A DNA stretch of 9,036 nucleotides from Campylobacteraceae bacterium (GTDB lineage: Bacteria > Campylobacterota > Campylobacteria > Campylobacterales > Sulfurovaceae): NCBI GenBank assembly GCA_027081065.1, contig JALWLW010000130.1:1-9036 (forward strand), in the 5' to 3' direction. A program made the position numbers and the translations under genes. Of this stretch, positions 1 to 5,884 are shown piece after piece (position 1 is the first letter of the stretch; each line of letters starts with the position of its first letter). The notes under the pieces are model-generated. The model had not been told where the DNA came from. It saw nothing but the letters and a program-made list of their open reading frames with translations, and searched no databases.

Positions 1-1
1 T

Positions 2-538
2 GAAGTAGCCAACTACGCTTTAGGTGAGGGCTACAGAACTTATAGCAATCAAGTTGAGCAGAGTACATTTTCAGACATGGTTCTAAGTGAAGATAAGAAG
101 AGTTTTGTCACGGCTAGTGAGAGTGGGCAAGTAACTATTATGGATGTAAAAACAGGAAAAATTTTAAAACAACCAAAACCTTTAAATCTTGATAATATCT
201 ATAAACTAGACTATAAAAATGGTAATATTATTACAGCAGGACAAGACCGAAGAGTAGGGGTTTACCCAAAAGATGCAAAGCCCTATTATTTAAAAAGTAA
301 CTTTTTAGTCTATTGTGTTGCTCTTAGCCCAAGTGGCAACATTGGGGTTTACTCTGCCAATGAAAATAATGATTTACAACTTTTTAATGTAAATAGAGGT
401 ACGAAAACTCATCTTCTAGTAGGACAAAACTCTGTTCCTTCTACCATTAAATTTTTTAATGAAGATGGGTTTTTTTCTGCTGGGTATGGGTATAACATCT
501 ATTATTGGTATTTGAAGGAGTATAATTTATCAAAATAA
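2..538 (+). CDS. WD40-like beta-propeller protein, 3' end only
   Basis: The frame is open from the left edge, so the gene starts outside the window and the ATG at 77 is internal; 178 C-terminal residues are visible. They fall into about four blade-like units with WD40 features: SDMVLSEDKKSFVTASESG then VTIMDVKTG; a unit with NIITAGQDRRVGVY; VALSPSGNIGVYSA then LQLFNV; and IKFFNEDGFFSAGYG ending near YYWYLK. Such propellers are binding scaffolds without catalytic activity, and location cannot be judged without the N-terminus. The gene converges on the EAL gene with only 16 nt between the stop codons, so it is the last gene of its unit. One candidate identity is NapL, the WD40 protein of epsilonproteobacterial nap operons, but no napD follows and the upstream genes are not visible. 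The propeller call is fairly safe; the specific function is unknown. Confidence 0.72.
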   Translation, partial: EVANYALGEGYRTYSNQVEQSTFSDMVLSEDKKSFVTASESGQVTIMDVKTGKILKQPKPLNLDNIYKLDYKNGNIITAGQDRRVGVYPKDAKPYYLKSNFLVYCVALSPSGNIGVYSANENNDLQLFNVNRGTKTHLLVGQNSVPSTIKFFNEDGFFSAGYGYNIYYWYLKEYNLSK

Positions 539-547
539 TTAAGTAAA

Positions 548-565
548 ATATCTTTTATAAGATAT
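548..565. terminator. possible bidirectional terminator hairpin between convergent genes
   Basis: A perfect 7-bp inverted repeat, ATATCTT at 548-554 and AAGATAT at 559-565, flanks a 4-nt loop. It sits exactly between the WD40-like gene and the EAL gene, and the EAL stop codon overlaps it. The stem has only one G-C pair. The minus-strand side is followed by T-rich sequence; the plus-strand side is not. Position favours a terminator, strength does not. Confidence 0.3.
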
Positions 566-2501
566 CAGGTTTCCCAAAATAGTATCCTTGTGAGTAGTCA
601 ACACCCATTTTAGATATTGTATTGTATATCTCTTCACTCTCTACAAATTCAGCAATGGTTTGTAGTTTTTCCTTTTGAGAAAAAGAGACAATTGATTCAA
701 CAATAGAGTATGATAAATCACTTTCATTTATGTTTTTTATAAGTCTTCCATCTATTTTTAGAATATCTGGAGTATAGTCCAATACCCTTTCAAAACATGA
801 ATATCCTACTCCAAAATCATCAATAGCTATTTTTACTCCTAAAGGTTTAATATCATCTATAAATTGCTTGATAGTTTTAAAGTCATTGATATTTTCATCT
901 TCTGTTAACTCTAATATTATTCGTTTTGCATTATCTTGATTTGTTCTAAGTAAATTGATAAATTTCACTCTGGTCTCTTCTAGTTCAATATCAGATGCAG
1001 AGAGATTTATAGATATATTAGCATCAGTTTTATTTAGTGCTTTAAAAGAGTTTTTTAAAACGATAGAGGTAATTTCTGTATAGTATTTTCCTTTTTTAGA
1101 AGTGTTTAGAAAGAAATATGGAGGTAATATATTTTTATCTTTATCAATTAGTCTGACTAGTGACTCATATTTCTCTATTTGCATGGTTTTGTTATTAACA
1201 ATAGGTTGAAAATGAGAGACAATATTGTATGAATCTATAGCACTTCTTATCATTTTAAATGTTTTTATTCTAGATAGAGATTTATCTTGGTTCTTTTTTG
1301 AAAGTCCATTAGCTATGATAAAACTTTGTTTAGATTGAAGTAGATTTTTTATACCAAGTTTTGCATCTTCTAAAGCATTTTTACCATATGCCAGACTAAT
1401 AATAATAGATAAATCATAATCGATATATCCAATATTTATTTTTGCTTTATTAATTTTATTTTGAAAATCTTTTATTTTATTTATAATGGTTTCAATATGG
1501 GAACATTTACCATTTACACAACAAATATTATCAGACTTAATTTGATTTTTTGCAATAGCAAATTCTCCATTATCTAAGAGATATATTTTAAAAAAATCAC
1601 ACTCTTTTGGTACCATGTCAAAAAGTTTATGTGCAAAATCTCTTTGCATCTTATCTTTTAAATTTTCTTGATTATATCCATCAATATATTTAAAATCTTC
1701 TATTTTTATTAAAATCACTATAGATTCACTCATAGGATTTATAAAATCATAAAGTTGTTGTTTAGGATTTATAATATCTGTAATAAGTGTTCTTGATGCT
1801 ATAAATTCTTCAATTTCTCCATCCGTACGAATAATAGGTTTTATAGTAGTTTTAACATAATAAAGTTCACCATTTTTGGTTCTGTTTTTAATAATACCTT
1901 GCCAGATTTCTTTAGCTTTTATTCTCTTCCACATCTTTTCAAAAACTATGGATGGTTCATTTGGGTCTCTAATAATATTATGATTCTTTCCTATTAGCTC
2001 ATTTCTACTATACCCTGATACCTTACAAAACTCATCATTTACATAAGTAATAATACCTTTAGTATCAGTTTTTGAAATAATGGAACAGTTATCAATCACT
2101 CTTTGATAATCTTCTAATAGGCGTGTTCTAGCAAGTTGATTTTTTTTCTCTATGATTTGATTTTTAAGTTTATCTAGTGTCGCTTTAAACTCTTTTCTGT
2201 TGATAGGTTTAAAAAGATAACCTTGTACTTGACATTTAATACTCTCTGTTAAATAGTTTGTATCATTGTATGCAGAAATAACGACGATAGAGACATCATG
2301 ACTTATATCTCTTATTTTTTTTATCATATCTATACCATTGAGTTTGGGTATATTTATATCGGTGATAACGATGTCTATTTTATTTTTTTTAAACTTATTT
2401 AATCCATCTTCTCCATTAGAAGAGGTAATAACAGTGTCAAAAAACTCTTTAAATATCAAACCTATGGTCTCTTTAGTTTTATGACAATCTTCAACATACA
2501 A
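555..2501 (-). CDS. Response regulator-PAS-degenerate GGDEF-EAL protein, predicted c-di-GMP phosphodiesterase
   Basis: Numbering is from the TTG at 2501 (648 residues). Residues 1-115 are a receiver with acidic pair E4/D5, phospho-acceptor D48, S76 and K98. Residues 133-245 are a PAS domain resembling the Aer redox-sensing PAS. Residues 255-400 look like a GGDEF domain whose signature has decayed to DNGEF, so no cyclase activity is expected. Residues 415-648 are an EAL domain with the usual metal and catalytic residues: E446 (ESLVR), N499, E531 (ELTE), D561/D562 (DDFGVGYS), K582, E618 and Q638. It should hydrolyse c-di-GMP to pGpG in the cytoplasm under control of phosphorylation and a PAS signal; no partner kinase is in the window. 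The TTG lacks a ribosome binding site and removes the first half of receiver strand beta-1. The frame stays open to 2546 and reads SLTLLYVED there, so the start is probably the ATT at 2537-2535, adding 12 residues. Confidence 0.88.
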   Translation of the reverse strand: MYVEDCHKTKETIGLIFKEFFDTVITSSNGEDGLNKFKKNKIDIVITDINIPKLNGIDMIKKIRDISHDVSIVVISAYNDTNYLTESIKCQVQGYLFKPINRKEFKATLDKLKNQIIEKKNQLARTRLLEDYQRVIDNCSIISKTDTKGIITYVNDEFCKVSGYSRNELIGKNHNIIRDPNEPSIVFEKMWKRIKAKEIWQGIIKNRTKNGELYYVKTTIKPIIRTDGEIEEFIASRTLITDIINPKQQLYDFINPMSESIVILIKIEDFKYIDGYNQENLKDKMQRDFAHKLFDMVPKECDFFKIYLLDNGEFAIAKNQIKSDNICCVNGKCSHIETIINKIKDFQNKINKAKINIGYIDYDLSIIISLAYGKNALEDAKLGIKNLLQSKQSFIIANGLSKKNQDKSLSRIKTFKMIRSAIDSYNIVSHFQPIVNNKTMQIEKYESLVRLIDKDKNILPPYFFLNTSKKGKYYTEITSIVLKNSFKALNKTDANISINLSASDIELEETRVKFINLLRTNQDNAKRIILELTEDENINDFKTIKQFIDDIKPLGVKIAIDDFGVGYSCFERVLDYTPDILKIDGRLIKNINESDLSYSIVESIVSFSQKEKLQTIAEFVESEEIYNTISKMGVDYSQGYYFGKPDIL

Positions 2502-2534
2502 TAGAGTTAGGGAATTTTTTGTTATATTATTAAT

Positions 2535-2549
2535 AATGTATAACCTCTA
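2535..2549 (-). promoter_or_regulatory. Ribosome binding site and probable AUU start of the EAL gene
   Basis: On the minus strand AGAGGT is followed six bases after AGAGG by ATT at 2537-2535. This ATT is in frame with the receiver domain, and the in-frame TAG at 2549-2547 lies just upstream, so translation must start between here and 2501. That interval contains no ATG, GTG or TTG before the TTG at 2501. A strong Shine-Dalgarno at ideal distance from ATT, plus receiver-like residues encoded downstream, supports an AUU start or an ATG that has mutated. Confidence 0.45.
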
Positions 2550-2576
2550 TAATCTTTCTTGTTATTTTATAATAAT

Positions 2577-2582
2577 AGTATA
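2577..2582 (-). promoter_or_regulatory. candidate -10 box for the EAL gene
   Basis: TATACT on the minus strand lies about 40 nt upstream of the proposed start codon, and no clear -35 is seen. The same stretch contains TATAAT on the plus strand (2579-2584), so in DNA this AT-rich this is only a candidate. Confidence 0.3.
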
Positions 2583-2623
2583 ATTTATTTGCTTATTATT
2601 TAGATATAAAGTAATTCTTGAGG

Positions 2624-2662
2624 ATAATCACGAATTATGTAATAAAGATAATAATGAATGCC
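2624..2662 (+). repeat. 39-bp direct repeat, upstream copy of the mqnC start region
   Basis: This stretch matches 2725-2763 at 34 of 39 positions with no gaps, at an offset of exactly 101 bp. The shared part covers ATAATCACG, ATTATG, the ribosome-binding stretch, ATG and GCC. Here the promoter-like start reads GATAAT, the Shine-Dalgarno reads AAAGAT rather than AAGGAT, and the ATG at 2654 opens only eight codons (MNAEPPES) before a stop at 2680. It is probably a decayed duplicate of the mqnC expression signal, or the remains of a lost gene's start. Confidence 0.6.
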
Positions 2663-2723
2663 GAACCTCCTGAAAGTTAGAAAACATCATTTAAACAAAA
2701 TAGAAATTTTAACCTTAGCATAG

Positions 2724-2729
2724 TATAAT
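2724..2729 (+). promoter_or_regulatory. -10 box of the mqnC operon promoter
   Basis: A perfect TATAAT lies 25 nt before the mqnC ATG, which would give a short leader containing AAGGAT as ribosome binding site, six bases before the start. No convincing -35 is visible, as is common for sigma-70 promoters in Campylobacterota. Confidence 0.5.
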
Positions 2730-2763
2730 CACGGATTATGAAATAAGGATAAAAATGAGTGCC
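2725..2763 (+). repeat. 39-bp direct repeat, functional copy at the mqnC start
   Basis: Second copy of the repeat at 2624-2662. It contains most of the mqnC -10 box, the AAGGAT Shine-Dalgarno and the first three codons of mqnC. The five differences from the first copy are all substitutions, which suits divergence after a local duplication. Confidence 0.6.
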
Positions 2764-3816
2764 TTAAATAACAAACAAATGACCGTAGATGAAGCTATTG
2801 ACCTCATAGAAAACGCAGACCTAAAAACACTTGGACGTATGGCAACTGAGATGAAAAAGAAGTTACATCCAAAAGGTGTAACTACCTTTGTGGTTGATAG
2901 AAACATTAACTACACCAACATCTGTTGGGTTGACTGTAAGTTTTGTGCCTTTTATACTCATGAGAAAAAAGAAGATGCTTACATACTAACCTTTGATGAG
3001 ATAGATGAAAAGATAGATGAACTCATTGCCATTGGTGGAACACAGATTCTTTTTCAAGGTGGGGTTCACCCAAAACTTCAAATTGAGTGGTATGAGGACT
3101 TAGTAGAACATATCTCTAAAAAGTATCCACAAGTAACCATTCATGGCTTCTCTTCTATTGAGATAGATTATATAGCGAATCGTTCACATATCTCTATTTC
3201 AGAGGTATTGGCTCGTTTACAAGCAAAAGGCTTAAGCTCTATTCCTGGGGCAGGGGCAGAGATACTCTCGGACAGGGTTCGCGATATCATTGCTCCTAAA
3301 AAGCATGACAAAGATAATTGGTTAGAGGTACATAGACAAGCTCATAAATTGGGTGTTAAATCAACTGCTACCATGATGTATGGAACGGTGGAGACCACAC
3401 GTGAGATAGTGGAGCATTTTGACCATGTTCGTAGACTGCAAGACGAAACAGGTGGGTTTAGAGCCTTTATTATGTGGAGTTACCAAAGTGACCATACACA
3501 ACTTAAACGTGAACTTCCAACTATTACAAAGACAACACCTAACCAATATTTACGCTATTTAGCTGTAGCACGACTTTTTTTAGATAATGTTCCCAATATT
3601 CAAAGTTCTTGGGTTACACAAGGAAGCTATATCGGTCAAATGGCTTTAAAATTTGGAGCCAATGATTTAGGCTCAACCATGATGGAAGAAAACGTTGTCT
3701 CAGCAGCAGGAGCAGCCAACTCCATGAACCAAAAAGAGATGATAGAGCTTATTCGTGATGTAGGTGAACACCCTGCAAAGCGTAATACAGCTTATGAGAT
3801 TTTAGAGAGGTTTTAA
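2755..3816 (+). CDS. mqnC: Cyclic dehypoxanthine futalosine synthase (radical SAM)
   Basis: MqnC is a cytoplasmic radical-SAM enzyme that cyclises dehypoxanthine futalosine to its cyclic form in the futalosine route to menaquinone. At 353 residues it has normal family length. The [4Fe-4S] motif CxxxCxxC is C57, C61 and C64 in NYTNICWVDCKFCAFY, a wording typical of MqnC. Further family-like segments are GGVHPKL, GAGAEILSDRVR, and the C-terminal EENVVSAAGA and HPAKRNTAYEIL. The ATG at 2755 is preceded by AAGGAT at good distance and by a TATAAT box. The M16-family gene follows after 3 nt and is surely co-transcribed; I recall the same order in Helicobacter (HP0656-HP0657). Other mqn genes are not in the window and must lie elsewhere. 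MqnE is a related radical-SAM enzyme of the pathway, but the C-terminal signature favours MqnC. Confidence 0.95.
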   Translation: MSALNNKQMTVDEAIDLIENADLKTLGRMATEMKKKLHPKGVTTFVVDRNINYTNICWVDCKFCAFYTHEKKEDAYILTFDEIDEKIDELIAIGGTQILFQGGVHPKLQIEWYEDLVEHISKKYPQVTIHGFSSIEIDYIANRSHISISEVLARLQAKGLSSIPGAGAEILSDRVRDIIAPKKHDKDNWLEVHRQAHKLGVKSTATMMYGTVETTREIVEHFDHVRRLQDETGGFRAFIMWSYQSDHTQLKRELPTITKTTPNQYLRYLAVARLFLDNVPNIQSSWVTQGSYIGQMALKFGANDLGSTMMEENVVSAAGAANSMNQKEMIELIRDVGEHPAKRNTAYEILERF

Positions 3817-3819
3817 GAG

Positions 3820-5118
3820 ATGAAAAAAATAATAATTTTACTAATAACAATACAAGGAATATTAATGAGTGCAACCGTCAACCCCATAAAAATAAATAAT
3901 GCAGAGGTACCTTTTATATTTGAAGAGGATAAAAACTTACCTATTATTTCAATGCAACTCATATTTAAAAACTCTGGCTCATTAACTGATAGTAAAGATG
4001 GTTTAGTAAAATTAACATCTAAACTTTTAAATGAGGGAACGAAAAAAGATGGAAGTGCAGGCTTCTCTACAAAGCTAGAGAGCAGAGCCATAGGACTTTC
4101 AGCACATGCTGGAAAAGAGACCTTTGTCATAGAGCTTGGCTCTTTAAAGAGTGAGTTTCCAAAAGGTATAGAGTTACTAAAAGAGCTTTTAAAAGACCCT
4201 AACTATAGTGATGAAACATTAAAGAAAATAAAGACACAAACCATAGGTTCACTAAAAAGAAAAGAGAGTGATTTTGACTATATATCATCTTTAAAAATGA
4301 AATCTATGATTTTCCCAAATACACCTTTGGCAAAAGCCAGTTTAGGAACGGTTGAGAGTGTTAATGCTATTGAACTAGCAGATATTAAAAAACATATTGC
4401 TGAACATTTAGGTTTAGAAAATGCCATAGTAGTTATGGGTGGTGATATCGGTATGGAAGAGGCATTTAAGTTAGCTGGGCAAGTACTTTTAGAACTTCCT
4501 CATGTAAAAAGTGAAGATATAAAACCTATGAAAGCTGTAGGAACTAAGCAGATAAAAAAGAGCATAGTAAAAAGTGAACAAGCTTATGTCTATTTTGGAG
4601 CCCCTTTAGCTGTACCTTACGACTCAAAAGAGCGATACCTTAGCCAAGTAGCATCGTTTATTTTAGGTAGTTCTGGTTTTGGTTCACGCCTAATGGAAGA
4701 GATAAGAGTTAAAAAAGGTCTAGCTTACTCTGCATATAGCCGTTTTAACATAAACAAAACACACTCATACTTCTCAGGTTATCTACAGACCAAAGTAGAG
4801 TCAGGTGACGAAGCAGTAAAAGCAGTAAAAGATGTAGTTCAACTATTTTTAGACAAAGGTGTAACAGCCGAAGAGTTACACTCTGCACAGCAGTTTCTGC
4901 TAGGTTCAGAGCCTTTAAGAAATGAGACCCTATCACAAAGACTTGGACGAGCTTTTCAAGAGTATTACGCAGAGAGACCATTGGGTTCATCGGCAGAAGA
5001 TTTGAAAAAAATAGAAGCTATGACACTGGACGAACTTAACAGTTTTATAAAAAAACATAAAGAGATATCTGAGATTTCATTTTCTGTGGTGACGAGTGAG
5101 GGTGAAGGGAAGAAGTAG
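3820..5118 (+). CDS. Periplasmic M16-family peptidase homologue, probably non-catalytic subunit
   Basis: This 432-residue protein has the two-lobed M16 layout. A signal peptide is seen at residues 1-18 (Lys-Lys, then a hydrophobic stretch ending LMSA), so it should act in the periplasm. The zinc site HxxEH expected near residues 60-70 is absent; the aligned segment reads GLVKLTSKLLNEGT, without histidine. The C-terminal M16 substrate-binding signature is well kept at about 288-305 (GSRLMEEIRVKKGLAYSAY). M16 enzymes often work as a catalytic plus a non-catalytic subunit, and this pattern fits the latter; no catalytic partner is in the window. The start ATG follows the mqnC stop by 3 nt with GAGG upstream, so it is in the mqnC operon, although no biochemical link to menaquinone is known to me. 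A candidate terminator overlaps its stop codon. Confidence 0.88.
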   Translation: MKKIIILLITIQGILMSATVNPIKINNAEVPFIFEEDKNLPIISMQLIFKNSGSLTDSKDGLVKLTSKLLNEGTKKDGSAGFSTKLESRAIGLSAHAGKETFVIELGSLKSEFPKGIELLKELLKDPNYSDETLKKIKTQTIGSLKRKESDFDYISSLKMKSMIFPNTPLAKASLGTVESVNAIELADIKKHIAEHLGLENAIVVMGGDIGMEEAFKLAGQVLLELPHVKSEDIKPMKAVGTKQIKKSIVKSEQAYVYFGAPLAVPYDSKERYLSQVASFILGSSGFGSRLMEEIRVKKGLAYSAYSRFNINKTHSYFSGYLQTKVESGDEAVKAVKDVVQLFLDKGVTAEELHSAQQFLLGSEPLRNETLSQRLGRAFQEYYAERPLGSSAEDLKKIEAMTLDELNSFIKKHKEISEISFSVVTSEGEGKK

Positions 5119-5158
5119 GTTTAAGCTTCTTTTCTTGGTTGTTTTCTCTTTATTTTTG
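5107..5158 (+). terminator. candidate intrinsic terminator of the mqnC operon
   Basis: GGGAAGAAG at 5107-5115 can pair over nine positions with CTTCTTTTC at 5126-5134, counting two G-U pairs. The loop of ten bases contains the end of the M16 stop codon. A T-rich stretch follows (5138-5158). The stem is AT-rich, so strength is uncertain, but the placement is right. Confidence 0.42.
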
Positions 5159-5166
5159 ATTCGTAG

Positions 5167-5187
5167 GGTGCTGTTTTCCAACGCACC
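5167..5187. repeat. REP-like hairpin
   Basis: GGTGC at 5167-5171 pairs with GCACC at 5183-5187. GTT at 5173-5175 pairs with AAC at 5180-5182, leaving one bulged T and a TTCC loop: eight base pairs in all. The flanks TCGTAG and ATTAAT resemble the edges of short interspersed GGGTGC...GCACC elements seen between genes in many bacteria. No T-run follows, so it is not a typical terminator. Only one copy is in the window, so the repeat status is inferred. Confidence 0.45.
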
Positions 5188-5213
5188 ATTAATGTAAATC
5201 TGCATAAAATAAA

Positions 5214-5228
5214 CTTTCGCCGAAAGGC
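5214..5228. other. small GC-rich hairpin upstream of the AlbA_2 gene promoter
   Basis: Two mutually exclusive folds overlap here: CTTTC/GAAAG around a GCC loop (5214-5226), or GCC-GAAA-GGC (5219-5228) with a GNRA-type tetraloop. The site lies 12 bases before the -10 box, where a regulator could bind; no function is evident. Confidence 0.25.
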
Positions 5229-5240
5229 TTAAAATCTCGC

Positions 5241-5269
5241 TATAATATATTTAAGAGAAAAATAGGGAG
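5241..5269 (+). promoter_or_regulatory. promoter -10 and ribosome binding site of the AlbA_2-STAND-TPR gene
   Basis: TATAAT at 5241-5246 lies 29 nt before the ATG, and AGGGAG at 5264-5269 is a strong Shine-Dalgarno six bases before it. No -35 is recognisable. The gene therefore appears to have its own promoter behind the mqnC operon terminator. Confidence 0.5.
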
Positions 5270-5275
5270 TGTTGA

Positions 5276-5884
5276 ATGACAAGGGAAGAGTTAAACAGTC
5301 TCATTGACCAATGGGAAAATGCAAAAGTAGATTTTAAACGAGAACTGTGGAATGTTAAACTATTGGATAATATTGAAGATAAAAATAAGAGACAAGAGCT
5401 TCAAGAAATAATCACTTTAAAAAAGAATGAGTTGTTAAAAGATATATTTTCATTAGTAAATGGGGATATATATTCTACAAAAAAGACAGCATATTTAATT
5501 ATTGGTGTAGATGATAAAACAAAAGAGATTTGTGAATTTGATATTAATAATTTAGCTAAAAATTATTCTCTTGAAAAGTTTAAAAAAGAGTTACTTCAAT
5601 GGTTAAACAACTATGCACAACCTGAATTTTTAGCCTTAGATATGGAGCTTGTAGATGAGGTATTGGTTATCTTTATTCCTCCTCGTGGCTCACTTATCTC
5701 TTTGTCAAAAGATTTGAAACTTAAAAATAAAAGAGGTGAATATGTTGATAAAAAAGGAACAACATATTACCGAATTGGTGAAGATATTCGTATGGCTTCT
5801 TCTGAGGTTGTTGGGGAGTTTGAGAAGGTTTATAAAGATAATAGTATTTCTTCTCATATAAGTAAATCAGAGTTAAAATTATAG
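5276..5884 (+). CDS. AlbA_2 (Schlafen-like) domain protein, N-terminal piece of the split gene
   Basis: The piece has 202 residues and a clear AlbA_2 domain: WENAKVDFK at 13-21, TAYLIIGVDDKTKEI at 71-85, a strand VLVIFIPP at 129-136, and YYRIGEDIRMASSE at 164-177, matching the family's usual ending. AlbA_2 domains bind nucleic acid, and Schlafen relatives cleave RNA using acidic residues. Here E14 and D19 keep the five-residue spacing and D79/D80 could supply the third acid; that is inference. Roughly 20 extra residues, mostly charged and probably helical (26-50), sit between the first motif and the core. The start is secured by AGGGAG six bases upstream. The frame stops at TAG (5882-5884) but stays open beyond it into the NTPase, so this is probably the amino end of a larger protein. 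It could also work alone as a small nucleic-acid-binding protein. Confidence 0.82.
   Translation: MTREELNSLIDQWENAKVDFKRELWNVKLLDNIEDKNKRQELQEIITLKKNELLKDIFSLVNGDIYSTKKTAYLIIGVDDKTKEICEFDINNLAKNYSLEKFKKELLQWLNNYAQPEFLALDMELVDEVLVIFIPPRGSLISLSKDLKLKNKRGEYVDKKGTTYYRIGEDIRMASSEVVGEFEKVYKDNSISSHISKSELKL

Noticed and set aside
2..538. Firm assignment as NapL of a periplasmic nitrate reductase operon
   Set aside because: Only the last 178 residues are visible, no nap gene is adjacent, and propeller repeats alone do not identify the family.
2666..2672. ACCTCCT, identical to the anti-Shine-Dalgarno end of 16S rRNA, as a possible RNA switch masking the mqnC ribosome binding site
   Set aside because: It can pair with the mqnC AAGGAT over only about four bases, and it lies upstream of the predicted mqnC transcription start, so it would not be in the main transcript.
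2654..2680. Leader peptide MNAEPPES upstream of mqnC
   Set aside because: It is only eight codons, has a poor ribosome binding site and lacks regulatory codon runs; it is better explained by duplication of the mqnC start region. It is kept only as part of the repeat finding.
3361..3546. 61-codon minus-strand open frame inside mqnC
   Set aside because: It is fully covered by mqnC, a clearly recognised gene, and its composition is not protein-like (many Cys and His, no domain).
3813..4130. 105-codon minus-strand open frame opposite the M16 gene
   Set aside because: It lies over the signal peptide and first lobe of the M16 protein; no ribosome binding site or recognisable domain.
4745..4990. 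81-codon Leu-rich minus-strand open frame
   Set aside because: It mirrors the conserved C-terminal lobe of the M16 protein; low-complexity shadow translation.
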